Translations under genes and position numbers: made by a program
Origin: Allomyces arbusculus
Taxonomy: Eukaryota > Blastocladiomycota > Blastocladiomycetes > Blastocladiales > Blastocladiaceae
DNA: 64,000 nucleotides
Assembly: GCA_027604705.1 (NCBI GenBank)
Contig: JADHYV010000005.1
Span: forward strand, 186,001 to 250,000
Reading direction: 5' to 3'
Part shown: positions 19,344 through 31,042 of the stretch, one piece after another
Position numbering within the stretch: position 1 is the first letter of the stretch
Layout: each line of letters starts with the position of its first letter
The notes under the pieces: generated by a model
Seen by the model: only the letters and a program-made list of their open reading frames with translations
Told to the model about the DNA's origin: nothing
Database searches by the model: none

Positions 19344-22041
19344 TCACGACAGCTGCGCCTGCGACTTGCGCACCGACGCGCGCGACCCCGGCCGCGACGG
19401 CCCCGAACTCGGGGGTTTCTTGGACGACGGCGGACGCGGCCCGTCGGCACCCGACGCGGGCCGAGTCGGTGACTTCGGCGCCTCCGCACCTGACGCTGGC
19501 CGTGTGGGCGACTTGTGCGCTTCCACACCAGAAGGCGGCCGCGAAGGCGACTTGGGCGGTGCCTCGGCGCTCTTGGCTCCCGACGCCGGACGTGATGGTG
19601 ACGCCGGTGCCGGTGCATCCGTGGACAGCGTCGGTGCCGCGTCTATGGGAGAACCGCTTTCGGGTACGGTCGCGACGGTCGCTGCGGGCTTGGACGACGC
19701 GGGGCGCGACTTGGAGGACATGGGCCGAGACTTGGACGAGCCCGGACGTGACGAGAGGTTGCTGTTGGAGAACGCGCGCGGGGGAGCCGCGAAGCCTTCG
19801 CCAAACAGGAGCGTGATTTCGCGCGCTGCGTTGAAGGGCGAGTCGGAACCGTGTAGCGCATTCTTGGACCCGTCGGTCCCGTAGATGGCGCGCAGTCTAG
19901 AGCGATGGGTGGGTTAGTGGGGGGAGAGTAAAGAATATCCGAGACAGTCAATCGTACGTGTCGGGTGCGACTTCGCGGGCCTTGATTGCATTCGTCGGAC
20001 CCATCGTTTCCCTGGAGAAGGCTCCGTCAGTCCTTGTCCTGCGCCAACACGAAACACCACAACCACACGTACCGCCACGCCTGGATCGCATCCTCCTTTT
20101 CCAGCACCAACGCGTAAATCGGCGCCGACGCCATCCACTCCGTCAAGTCCGTATAAAACGGTTTGCCCACATGATCCACATAAAACTCCTGCGCCTGCTC
20201 GAGCGTCATTTGGAACTTCTTGAACTCGACAATCGTGAAATTCGCCTTGAGAATCCGCTCCATAATCTCGTCCCCCTTGGTCCCCGCCACATCTGGCTTG
20301 ATCAGCGCCAGTGTGCGCTGCAACTCCGGCATCCGCGTGGGCAAATTTGACGGGTGCGGGAAAAACAGCCCGTACTCGCGGTGCGCCGCGTCGTGGTCGG
20401 GCGACGTCCATACGCCCACGCGCACCGCGTCGGTACCGTACTCGGCGCGCAGGGATCTCGGCACGGTCGAACGTGCCACCGCCGGGTCGACGGGACCGGC
20501 CATTTCGTTCCAGTGCACGATCGCGTCGTCACCCTTCACGACCAGCACCTCGATCGGGCCTTCGGACCAGTACGCGATTTTCGCGTCGAGGTCGTCACAC
20601 GGACCAAACCAGGATTCGAGCATTTCGCGCGATGCTGTCACTTGCGTGCGCTTGTGGATCTCGTACCCGCGCGCGAGAATGCGCGCGACGATGGATTCGA
20701 CCTTGTCGGCGCTCGACGTCACGTCGGGACCCAGCGCGAGGACCGTCATGGTCACGTCGGTCGAGATCGGGGCCGCTGGGAGTGCGGGAACGCTCGGCGC
20801 GAAGAGGAGTTCCAAGTCGCGCTGCGCCGCGGCGGGACTGTCAGACCCGTACGTCCCATTGTGCGTGCCCGCGTGCCCGTACAGCGCACGCAACGACCGC
20901 GGCGCGACTTCACGTGCGTGTGCGGCCGATGCCGGACCGAGCAAGTCGCGCCAGGTCGTGACGGCTTCGTCGCGGCCGAGCAAGAGCGCCAGGCATGGTC
21001 CCGATGTCATGTACTGCACGAGATCCGCGAAAAACGGGCGGTCCGTGTGCTCCGCGTAAAATGCCTGCGCCTGCTCGACCGTCAACCACAGCCGTTTCTG
21101 CTTGACGATCGAGAACCGGTTCGACTTGATCGTGCCGAGAATCTCGTCGACAATGTGCGGGACCATGGCGTCGGGCTTGATGATGGCCACGGTGAATTCT
21201 CCCTCGTGCAAGTCGGACGCCGATGCGTTGGCTGAGATGGGGGCTGCGGTCACGGTGAACGCGCCGGGGGTGAATTCAATGCCCGGGCGGATAATTTGCG
21301 GGATGTCGATGTCGGGAATAATCTATGCGCGTGACATGATGAGACGGTGCACGGAGAAACGGTCGAGTATGGTGGTGGAGAGTCCGTACCGGCTTGCGCT
21401 CCTTGGTAATCTTGTTCAAATCAGTCTGCTCCTTGATGATGCGCTCGAGCTGCGGCGAGTTGGCGCCCTTGACGAGCTCGACGAGCACGCCGCACTAGAA
21501 AGGCCGAGATAAGTTGTCAAATCCGGGGCCATGACGAGCGAGCGACTTGGCCGAGCCAACGCACCACCCATACGGAAAACATGGGGCAGCTCTTGTTGTG
21601 CCATGCCTGGAAATAGTTCATCTTGTCGGTTTGCGCCTGCGATGCCATCGCACCCGTCAGTTCCGTCCCAATTTAAGCGACAACACAATTCGTGAGGGCC
21701 TTACCTGGACGAAGCTCACGGCCTCGGCATAGTCGACCTTGAGCCGCTTGAAGACGCCGGCCATGGCCTCGCACGGGCCGCAGAAATGCGGGTACATGTC
21801 CACGACTGATCCGAGTCAGCCTTGCCCTCGACAACCAGCCGTAAGGGGTGGAGAGCGTACCAACGACGGCCTCGGTCGAGTTCAAGTGCTCGAGCAGGTC
21901 CTCATCCGTTGCAATTTTCTGGAATCGTTTTCGTGGATCAGCAAATTGCTTGCATTGGCTGCATTCAAGGCACGACGTGACAGCGAGACCCACCGAAATC
22001 ACTTCCTCGAGCTTCTTCCCGCCGGTGCCGGGACGAGCCAT
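19344..22041 (-). CDS. Thioredoxin plus three NDPK-domain protein, axonemal NME8/NME9-like
   Basis: Eight exons (22041-22003, 21918-21861, 21805-21705, 21636-21574, 21494-21390, 21322-20073, 20011-19958, 19896-19344) encode 740 residues. Residues ~14-110 are a thioredoxin domain with an intact CGPC. Three nucleoside diphosphate kinase domains follow (starting TVAIIKPDAM, TMTVLALGPDV and TLALIKPDVAG), then a Ser/Pro/Lys tail with SPTRPASG-type repeats. Only the third NDPK keeps the catalytic histidine context (NALHGSDSP). The first has Tyr in its place (NGTYGSDSP) and the second has lost the motif. This architecture matches flagellar outer-arm dynein associated proteins (animal NME8/NME9, Chlamydomonas LC3/LC5-related), which points to a flagellated organism. 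The two genes on either side are unrelated. Confidence 0.9.
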
Positions 22042-22480
22042 GGTGTCGGGTCAAAGGAATTTTGTCAAGTCAAGGGAAACTGGGTGCGGAAGCTGGTGCC
22101 GACCAATTCGACGTCAACTGAACTCGCAGTGGTGCAAGGTTGGTTCGTCGAGCTTGCAGGGTGCTGGCAACGTTGTGCGGGCAGTTGCAGCACAATGCGG
22201 TGCCTGGGCGGCAGGTTCTTGTTGTTGATCGCTGATCAAAAGGAGACACGAAGCGCGAGACGTGTTCTGGCTTGCTGACCCGCTTCGACCCGCAGAAATC
22301 GCAAAAGAAAACGATGAAGCAAACAACAAACTGCATTTGCGCACGACCACCGCCAACTCTGGCCAGCAACGGCAAGGACGACTCTGACGCTGGCAACCAA
22401 CGAGCATAGAAACCGACCGACACGCCCAATAACGCAATAATAAACTGAAGCCCGACCAAATACTCACTCACGACCCCCGG
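22042..22480. other. Intergenic region between NDPK and USP genes
   Basis: About 440 bp on a same-strand (minus) gene pair. It should contain the promoter of the thioredoxin-NDPK gene and the USP 3' UTR. No other feature is seen. Confidence 0.35.
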
Positions 22481-25089
22481 CTAATGTACACGACCCTCCC
22501 TCCCCTCCTCGCCCGGCGGCACCCGCAAGTAAAACAGCAAATACCCGACCTGCTTGCGTTTCGCCTGCAAGTCCGCGTCGGACCCCAAATCCGACACGAC
22601 CGAGTCGTCGTAGGTGACCCATACGCCCCCACGCGCCGCGGACTTGACGTCAGCCGTATAATGCCCGCGCTCCATACTGCGCCCCAAGTGGCTCACCACG
22701 GCCGCGAGCTGGTACTGCGCGGTTTCCTTGACCGTAGGTTCGGGCCTTGTCAGGTCCAACGCGGGCGGTGGCGGTGGCGGGCCGGGTGGTGGAGAAGATG
22801 CGGGTTCGGGCGTCGCGTCGGTGCCCGTCGACATAGAGCTGGTCGAGTCTTCGAGCATCAGCCCCCCCTCGCTCGACTCGACGTCCTGCTGCATCGGGTC
22901 CGAGTCCGGGTCCAGGGCGAGGAACGGACTGTCGGGCGAGTCCGGCACTTGGATCACCGGGTCCGGGATCGCAACGGTCTTGTTGACTTTAGCCTCGTCC
23001 TCGGGCGGGATCGGCGGCACGTCGGTCGGTTCCATTGCGGCCAAATCGAGCACCGCGTCCATGCCCACCGAGTCGGCGCGCTTAGTGAGCGTGTGCATCG
23101 TCGGGTGGTACTGGAACCGCTTGAGGTGCACGACGAGGATCGCCGGTAAGCCGATCAGGGCCTGTGTGACGACGGCCTCGCGGTGGCCGCACTTGCACGC
23201 GTACTCGAGCGTCTCGTGCGAGAGGAAATCGGCAAGAAGGGTTTGCATCTCGCGGCCGGCACGCACGTCGACAGACCATCCGCGATGCGTCTCCACGGAC
23301 CGGGAACGTAAGTGGCACGCCGTGCACTCGACGATTTTCTCGACTTGGCTGTCGAAAAGATGCGCGGGGCTCCAGATCGGGTCGGTGTTGGGCGGCATCT
23401 CGGTCTCGAGAATCGTCAGGCATTCAATGAAGAGCTCTTGCGCGTCCTTAAGGTTGGTGGTCAAATCGACGGTCAGGAACCCTGGGATCGCTGAACCAAA
23501 AACGGTCAGGCAAATGTACCTCCTGTCGAAAACGCGCAAACTTTGTACTTTGCGACTCAATGTACCGGTTAAAATCGTGCGGGTCGAGCATGGCGCTCGG
23601 CTGCTCGATGCGGATCGCGACCATGCGTGCCAATATAGCACCAAGCGTCGTCTTAGCCTCCGGTACGTCGCCGGAATGATGTGCCGCCGAGTCTTCTGCG
23701 GTCCTTACCAGCGCCCGCACACGCTCCGTAAACGGCGGCAAAGACAGCAACGCCGTCAAAATGGCGTTCTGCGGCTCCGGACGTCAGTACGAGTCCAAAT
23801 TCCGTTCGAATCGAGAGAATGAGAAAAGTGCACCTGATAGCACGTATTGCCGTTGTTCTTCATGCCCTCAAGCCGGAGCGACGACCGGCGTCGCGTGAGC
23901 GGCGGCTGGCTCGTTGCGAGCGACTGCACGGCCTTGGGCCGCACAGGAACCGACGCAACCGCGGCCTTAGCGACAGGAAGTCGCGCCGGAGGCGGTCGGG
24001 TCGCTGCTGTTGCTGTCGACGTCGTCGCATCAAACAGCCGTTGATCGGGCCAGGTGGGCGCCACGGAGACCGCTTTGGGCTTTCTTGTGAGTGACTGTCC
24101 CGCTGTGCCGCCACCGAGCGCCGAGAGCGCGGCTGTGTTGATGGGCCGTTCGGCCAGCGGCTCGGTCGTCGGCTTGACGGGCAACAACGCCGTGCCCACG
24201 CCATGCGGCTCGTACTTGCGGCGCTTGGGCGAGTCGAGGGCCGCGTACGGGTCGCTGGCCATCGCGCGCTTGCAGGTCGCGTCGACGCGGGAGGCCTTGG
24301 GCGAGATGGACGTCTTGATGACGCGCGGAATCGAGGATCGGGTTGCGGGCACGGCGGTGCCGGTGGAGTAGGTCGGCGACGCGGGCACCAGCTCAATCTC
24401 TGGATCAGGACACGACACGGTGGAAATGAGCATGGGGTTCGGCATGGGGGATCTCGCGATACCCTGACCGTTTCGAGTCGGGACGTACCTCCGCCATTCT
24501 TGAACGCATTGAAGAACTGGTAGAGCTGGTCGCGCGGTTCTTCGGCGGAAAAGACAAATGTCCACTTGCCCTTGCCCTTGATGTTGACCTTGCTCGAGAC
24601 GGTGAGCGTGAAGTGCGGCCCTTGAGCGGCCTGAAAGAGCCAGTGCAGGTGATGGCGTTCCAACTGAGCAAAATCGTCAATCGTCAGATGTGGGGTCGAC
24701 TGCCGTTTGAGGACACTGCCAACCACATCACCGAAACGGGCACGGACACACATACATCAAAAGCGTGCAATTTGCGCGCGCGCGAGTCGAGTCCGACCGG
24801 CTCGAAGCGGAACTTGTAGTGCGACGGGACCGGATCTGAACACCCAAACCACAAACCGAACACCCCCACACGCGTCAGCTCAGGGGCCCGTTGCCAACGA
24901 CCTCGCTCCAACCCAACGACGAGCCATGCACAAAGCACCGTGCTCGCTCGCGCAAACCGACGCACCGAGTTGCGTAATCGTGAGCATGACATTGGGCACT
25001 TCAAAGGCGGGATTGTCCGCGTTGTTGGACTTGTGCCACTGCAGCAAGTCGACGTGGACCGTGTTGGGAAATTGGTCGACGCCAGGCAT
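22481..25089 (-). CDS. Ubiquitin-specific protease, USP37/USP26-like (PH-like N-terminus plus split USP domain)
   Basis: Six exons (25089-24966, 24835-24756, 24699-24489, 24399-23834, 23768-23520, 23446-22481) give 731 residues with consistent phases. Residues 1-140 resemble a PH-type domain (MPGVDQFPNTVHVDLLQWH through TFVFSAEEPRDQLYQFF). A low-complexity linker precedes the catalytic domain: the Cys box GMKNNGNTCYQNAILTALLS, QEDAQELFIECL, a zinc site (ECTACHLRS and YACKCGHRE), LVVHLKRFQYHP, the His box GHYTADV, and VTYDDSVVSDLG with the final Asp. All catalytic residues are present. An acidic/proline insertion of ~130 residues splits the domain, as in USP37 where ubiquitin-interacting motifs sit. 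It removes ubiquitin from proteins; the substrates are unknown. It is divergent from the RAD51C-like gene across ~540 bp. Confidence 0.87.
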
Positions 25090-25627
25090 GATCGTCGTCG
25101 CGCGCCGCGGGAGCCGCAGACATGATCAGGGCCCGCCGGAGCTGGAGTGAGCGCGCGGGTCGGCGAGCGAGCTCGGGGAGCGATCCGCGTCACCGGCGCG
25201 CGGCAGTCGGGATTCGGGATTCGCAAAAGGGGGGCCAAGTGACCGCAGCAACGTGGATCGGCGGAGGAGGAGCGCGTCCGCGCGCAGGAAAGGCGGCGGC
25301 GGGCGGCGGCAAGGGCGGCGCGGGGTCGGTGCCGGTGTGGTTGGTGCAGCTCAGTCGGTCACACGCGCGGCAGCTGGCGCGCCTTTGACCAGGGTGCGCG
25401 GTGGCGGCGTTGCAGACCGGGGTGCGGCCGGTTTGCCCAGCTTTGTGTGCACTCTGTGACGCTGGGTCGGCTGCGTGCTGCGAATGACTCACCGCGCTCA
25501 ACACTGCCACCATCCCGTCGGCGCCAAAATCGTCGCGTCCAGCTCGCCCGCCACGGCGCCGTCACAGACCCCTGCCCCTCGAAGTATTTGTGGCAGCATC
25601 AGCAACACCATCGGCACAAGATCGCCC
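25090..25627. other. Divergent promoter region (USP / RAD51C-like)
   Basis: A very GC-rich spacer of about 540 bp between two divergent starts, so it probably carries both promoters. A frame in phase with the RAD51C start extends upstream to 25475, but its sequence is not RAD51-like. Confidence 0.35.
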
Positions 25628-27160
25628 ATGAGCAACCGACCCATCTCGTCGCTCGCCCTCGACAAGGCCGCCAAGCGCAAGCTGCTCGCTGCCGGCTTCA
25701 ACTGGACAAAGGACTTGACGGGTCTCTCGGCCGCAGATCTCGCTGCTGGTCAGGATCTTCAAGACGCTTTGAATCAACAAATCAACATCAATGATGCGAA
25801 AGCCGTTCTCATCTTGACCGACTCTTCCGTACAACAGAGGCGGGGCTCGCTCCCGCTGACGCTGAGCTGGTTCTGCGCGTGCGCGATTCCGGCAGTGCCG
25901 TCCCGCCCCCAGCCGGTATATCCCTGCGCTTTTTGCCGTTTGGCATGCGCGTTCCAGTCTTAAACCTGACCTTCTTCCTTGTCCACCCAACCAAGCCGCG
26001 GAACCGCCAAGTGTTCTCGGCCAAGGCCCAAGTAATGCCAGCCCAACGCTCACCACGGGCGTTCCTGAGCTCGATGTTCTGCTAGGCCAACCAAATCGTC
26101 CGGGGCTCGCCATCGGCGCCTTGTACGAGCTAACGGGTGTGCCGGGCATCGGAACGACGCAATTTTGGTCCGCTCACGCACTTCGTTCGATTTGCACGTG
26201 GTCGCACTGACGAGTGGGACACAGTATGCAACTCTGCGCGCGCGTTCAGCTCCCGCAGCACTTTGGCGGCCTCTATGGCCGCGCCATTATTGTCGACACG
26301 ACGGGCGGGTACCAGGCGCCGCGTCAGTCCGAGATTGCCGCTGCCGTTGCCGACTCGATCGGCGCACCAGCCGACGCAGGTGTGTACTGCTTGAGCACTG
26401 GAACATTTTGGACTGGCCGAATATAAACATGCTTCTGACCCCTTTATGATTCGCACTGGTCCAGTCGCGTCGATGCTGCAAGGCATCGCCTACTACCGGC
26501 TCTTCAGTCCCGTCGAGGTCATCGCACTCGTCAATGTGCTGCCCGACATCTTGCGCGCCAACGACGGGGTCCGGCTGCTCGTTTTCGACTCGATTTCGTT
26601 CCCGTTCACGGGCGGAAAACTCGGACTCGTGCAGTCGATTCTCTCGGCGCTCCGCGAACTGGCCGAAACGTTCCAGCTTATCGTACGTTCGTGTTCTGTT
26701 TACCGCTCGGCAGTGCAAGCCTGACCCAGCCGCTCCCTCCAGGTGGTCATCACGAGCACGTTTGTCCTGAAACGCGACGATCTCGGTCATGCTTACCGGA
26801 TGGACCCGGCGGCGGCCCTGACCACCGCGCCAACCGGCAATCCGGGCGAAAACAGTACCAAGCTGCAGCAGATCAAGTCCATGTCGCTGCTCGCCAAGGA
26901 GCAGGAACTGCCGGATCTGACACCTGTCGGCACTAACTGGTGGTCGAACCTCGTCGACGTGCACGCGATGCTGTTTTGGGATTATGCGACACGGTACGGT
27001 TTGGCTACACTGAGCTTGCTCGGTTCTGTGGGTCTCACGTCGACATGGAACAGGGTCGCGTTTCTGCGTAAGGGCGCGCTCACCCAGTCGTTTGCGCGGT
27101 TTCGCATCACGGTGCGGTTTGTTGCTCACTAATCCGATCCTCACTGTCCAACAGTACTGA
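25628..27160 (+). CDS. RAD51C: RAD51C-like recombinase paralogue with altered Walker A
   Basis: The start (MSNRPISSLALDKAAKRK) leads into a helix-hairpin-helix-like N-terminus. Introns supported by phase and homology are 26168-26224, 26380-26464, 26683-26742, 26994-27053 and 27112-27154; one more intron between ~25750 and ~25960 is needed but not placed. After splicing the core reads ELTGVPGIGTTQFCMQLCAR, VQLPQHFGGLYGRAIIVDTT, YYRLFSPVEVIALVNVLPDI, LLVFDSISFPF (Walker B) and VGTNWWSNLVDVHAMLFWD, aligning with RAD51C rather than RAD51B, RAD51D or XRCC2. RAD51C acts in homologous recombination, in the BCDX2 and CX3 complexes in animals. The invariant Walker A lysine (GKT) is Thr here (GTT), so ATP binding or hydrolysis may be impaired. 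Confidence 0.85.
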
Positions 27161-27329
27161 CGCTCGACACGGCAATGATTAGAATCAAGGAGTTGTCGCT
27201 GATGTCCAGCCCGAACACGACCCACATGTTTGAAACCATTTCATAGCCATTCATTCAAAGCCTCGCCAAGTCTCGTCAAACCACACCATCCCTCCTCATC
27301 CCGTCCTCCACTCTCCACCCGCTCACTCG

Positions 27330-29364
27330 TCAGTTGAACGAGTCCATCTCTGCATGCACCGCGCCGACAAACGACCCGTGGAACCCAAACGGCACGTGGT
27401 TCGGCATACTCGCGCGCCCGACTTCCGTGAACGACGCCGCATCCAACACGAGCAAATAACTCTTCCCCGTCTCCCCATCCAACACGACCGTCACGACCAC
27501 CCCATCATCCTCCTCCGTGGCGCCCGGCCGCGGCACAAACACGGGCTCCCCCGGGAACTGCTGCTTGCCGTGCCACAACACGTGCGTCTTCGTCTCCGTA
27601 TCAAACTTGCCAATCCCCAACAGCAGACTCGCTTCGGACCCGGGCGACGGGAACGTCTCGGTCCTCATATCCAAACTGCCCGAAATAATCCCGTACACGA
27701 ACCGCGTCGGCGTGCCCGCACGCGCGGAGTGGAACCGCGGCAAATCGACGCCGCGCGGCGAGACTTGGACAAAAGTCGCGGTCCCGCGCGCGTCCGGGTC
27801 GGCCACCGCGTCGGACGGCAACGGCAGCGTGTACCGGCGAATCGCCGGCAAGTCTGTGAGTCCTAAGAGCGTCGGCGTGTCGCGCGCGGTGGGGCACGGG
27901 GTCGGATTCAGCGCGGGCACGTTCAGTTGCCGGACGACAGCGGGCGTGTCCATCGCACACACTTCGAGCACGATACTGGAGTTCCCCTCGTCGTCGTCCA
28001 TGTCCCACGCATTGCACGTGTGGAAGAAGAAGAACGCAGCGGCATCAAGCATGTGCACGACGGCGCCCGACTCGCGGTCGATCACGTAGAACGTGGTCGG
28101 CATCTTGTCGCCGTACCACTGCAGCGAGTCGAGGTAGCTCGGGGACGTAAAAGCTTTGAGCCCCATCCACCCGATCGCGTAGGGTTGCAGCATCAGGACC
28201 AGGTACCGCCGCGTCAGCGAAAACGAGTGCAGGTACGCCGTCAGCGAGTGCGTGATTTCCGTCAACACGCGGCCCTCGGTGTGCGTCGTCGGGTTCACGT
28301 GGATCACGCGGTAGGTGCCGACGGGGCCGGCGGTGATCACCACGTTGTAGATGTCGCCCGTCGACGGGTCCCACTGGTGGTGGCCCATGGAAAAAGTGCC
28401 TTGCATGTCCGGGTTGACGTTTTCATAGGTAAATTTGCCTGCGGCACCGAAGGCGGCGCCGGCGACGGGGAGGACTTCGAGTGTCACTGGGTCGAGTACT
28501 TGAAGGGCATTGTAGTCGGTCTTGGCGACGAGCGACTGCACACGCGAGTCGGGGCTGGCCGAGCTCTTGGCCGTCGTCGACGGGATGGGGAAGTTGGGCG
28601 TCACGGTCACATTGATCGGCGCTCTACATCAAGGAAATAAGTTCGTGTCAGCTGCAGCGGGCCGGATTGCCGAGGACGATGATGAATGGCACAAAACTTG
28701 TTGAGCTGCGGGGTCCAGATCGCCATGAATGTGGTCGCGACGCGCTTGAACAGGTTGCTGCACGGGTCCGACTGGGCTAAAAGGCGCAGCCCATGGTTGA
28801 GAAGACTTTTAAGGCGATCCTCCGCAATAGGGAACGAGCGTACCAATGCCCAAGAACCCGCCCGTTTCGTTGATGACACGCTCCACGTCCTTGGACGTTT
28901 CGCGGCTCCGGTACTGCACCTTACCGTCGCGGATTTCAAAGCGATGGACCTGAAAAGAATGCGTCCCGCGTCATTCTCCACCATTCTCGAGACATCCAAA
29001 GCGAGAGAACCATCCAACGCACCATGCTCAGACCATCAAACCAGTGGAAAATCTTGACGTCCCCGACGGTAAATTTGGATGGCCCAATCCGGTAAAGCGC
29101 GCCTACGATCCATCAAACGCATCCACCAAACGTTGAATTCAGCATCGAGATTGAGCGCTTGAGGTCGGACGCCTGGATTTAGCCTGCACCTTCGAGCCAC
29201 GTTGGGATTGTGCCCAATAATTGAAGATCAATGGGCTGGAGCGTCTCGCGGGCGCCCATGAACCCGCGCGCCTGTCCAGGGCCATGGTTGGTCAGGTTGA
29301 CCGCCGCATTCTTGGCTCCCGTGGCGGGCATCGTCGTCGTATTGTCGCTGGCTTGAACGGGCAT
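27330..29364 (-). CDS. Carotenoid cleavage oxygenase (RPE65/CCD family)
   Basis: Five exons (29364-29190, 29102-29023, 28949-28844, 28776-28693, 28621-27330) encode 578 residues. The family opening is clear after splicing: LLGTIPTWLEGALYRIGPSK, FHWFDGLSMVHRFEI, then QSDPCSNLFKR. The four iron-binding histidines sit in GHHQWDPSTGD, YLHSFSLTRRYL, FFHTCNAWD and the C-terminal GFHGSFV, as expected for the seven-bladed propeller with a His4 Fe(II) centre. It would cleave a carotenoid or apocarotenoid double bond with O2. In zoosporic Blastocladiomycota a retinal-making oxygenase would feed rhodopsin-guanylyl cyclase phototaxis; that link is inference. The gene is convergent with the RAD51C-like gene, only ~170 bp apart. 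Confidence 0.9.
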
Positions 29365-29986
29365 GTTTTCGGAGTTTGGTGCAGCGAATGCAGCGAGTTG
29401 GGATGTCGGCCAGGTTCAACCATTCAACAACCAACGTGTAGCGGAGCGCCGGCTTGGCTGCAACCGTGAGCCGCGACTTGCACATGCTCTCATTCATGGC
29501 GGGACGCATTGCCAACGAGCACGTCAGGCTGATTACAATTCTTCTATTCCTGCTCAGTGCGTATCGACTCCGCTGTTCGGGGCGGGGGCGGCGCAAGGGG
29601 CTATCGTTGGAATACGCTACGCCAGGAGCAACGTGATCAAAAACACCGCGACTGAACCATGACCGCCCAGACGCTCTTGTTCAGCCTGAGCTGCCGGTCC
29701 CACCTCGACGACATGCATCGCTCCGTCGGTTGGTCGGTTGGTCGCCTCGTTTCGTTGCGAGATGTGCGGCCAACAGAAGTTCAGTGATGTGGACGCATGC
29801 TGTGTTTCACGCACGAAGGCCAGCTTGCTCGCCGAGTCGTCAAAAGCCATCGCGAGCTGCTCTCAGTCGCTCGTCGTTCATCCTTATCATTTATTGCCGT
29901 CTCGATCCAACACTTGCAATCCGCAGCGCGTGCAGATATACAGGCAAGCAAAGGGCACAACTACTCGTTGCTCGCGACTCGCAACA
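29365..29986. other. Divergent region before repeat-family gene
   Basis: About 620 bp between the carotenoid oxygenase start (minus) and the repeat protein start (plus). The plus frame of the repeat gene stays open back to 29738, but that part lacks family similarity. Promoters are presumed and no other gene is seen. Confidence 0.35.
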
Positions 29987-30862
29987 ATGGACGAAACGCA
30001 AATCAAGGCTGCAATCACTTCTCCCAGCACGCACCTCACCAATAATACGAAATTTGCCCTCCCCATTGAACTGGTGGACCAAATTCTTGTCGATGCGGCT
30101 ATTCTATTGGCGGAACCCCTGCCGGTTCTCGTCCTGCCAACGGCAGAGACTGTCGCACAGCTGCAGCAGTTGCTGCATGTTCTCCCACGAAAGTGGACGC
30201 CGCGCGTTAGTCGTGCCGTGCTCGTCCGTCTCCCGCATTGCATTCCAGTCGTCGCATCGTGCAAGGGGCGAATCGACGTTCTGGATCGCCGCCGCGAGTG
30301 GGGTCTGCCGTTTGCCACCGACGTTGTCGATGCTCTCGAAAAGGCCACAATCGAAGGCCACTTATCCGTTCTGAAGTGGTGGAGAACGTACGTCGAGTTC
30401 CCAACGCCGGTCTCATGGCTGGTGCTTGACGCGGCGTTTGCGTGCAAGACTGATAATCCGGACGTCCTCCACTGGTTGCTTGAATCGGGTGTTGCCGAAT
30501 TGAACAACAACGCGTTCCGGCACGGGCTTGATTCGGCGAGTTGGGTGGGGAACATCAATGTGCTCGAGTATTGCAAGGCTCAGACGCTGGTGCCGCTGCC
30601 AAAGGTCCACTTTGCCAATCTCGATCATATTTCTGGCAAGGGCTTTGTCAAGGTGCTTGAGTGGTGGGCTGCGTCTGGATTTGGAGTCTCTTACACGTCG
30701 CGCGCGCTGGTCCTGGCGACGGAGAACGGGCACTTAGGCGTGCTCGATTGGTGGGACCAACAGACAGAGTTTCCTCTCAGAGTGCCTGAAGATTTAGATG
30801 CGGTGCTTGCGCGAGTTACCGACCCGGCCGTGGTTGCATGGTGGAGAGAGAGGTGGTTTTGA
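29987..30862 (+). CDS. F-box/ankyrin-like 'WW' repeat protein, shorter subfamily
   Basis: A single exon of 291 residues from the ATG at 29987 (MDETQIKAAITS). It has the F-box-like motif FALPIELVDQILVDAAILL at residues ~24-42, then degenerate ankyrin-like units: HLSVLKWWRTY, NPDVLHWLLESG, NINVLEYCKAQ, FVKVLEWWAASG and HLGVLDWWDQQ. It shares its plan with the genes at 1-3.1 kb but is a separate subfamily, closest to the decayed copy just downstream (31043-31915). The function is presumably protein binding or ubiquitin-ligase substrate selection, inferred from domain type only. An upstream in-frame Met at 29738 is possible but the extension is not conserved. Confidence 0.8.
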   Translation: MDETQIKAAITSPSTHLTNNTKFALPIELVDQILVDAAILLAEPLPVLVLPTAETVAQLQQLLHVLPRKWTPRVSRAVLVRLPHCIPVVASCKGRIDVLDRRREWGLPFATDVVDALEKATIEGHLSVLKWWRTYVEFPTPVSWLVLDAAFACKTDNPDVLHWLLESGVAELNNNAFRHGLDSASWVGNINVLEYCKAQTLVPLPKVHFANLDHISGKGFVKVLEWWAASGFGVSYTSRALVLATENGHLGVLDWWDQQTEFPLRVPEDLDAVLARVTDPAVVAWWRERWF

Positions 30863-31042
30863 TATATGTGCGTACAAATTTGACGAGCGTGGTTCTTGTT
30901 TAAGGAACGTTTACCTCATTACAATGCAGTCCAATCCATCACAGCAACTTCACTGCATCAAGCCCTTTGTCTTGTCTCTCTCACACACTCCCTTCTCTGT
31001 ACCAGCACACAGCATCGTTGGTGCCGATCTCGTGCAACAAGA

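Noticed and set aside
20354-21235. Long plus-strand frame (about 290 codons) opposite the NDPK gene.
   Set aside because: It is an antisense shadow of a clearly conserved coding exon, with an Arg/His/Asp-biased composition.
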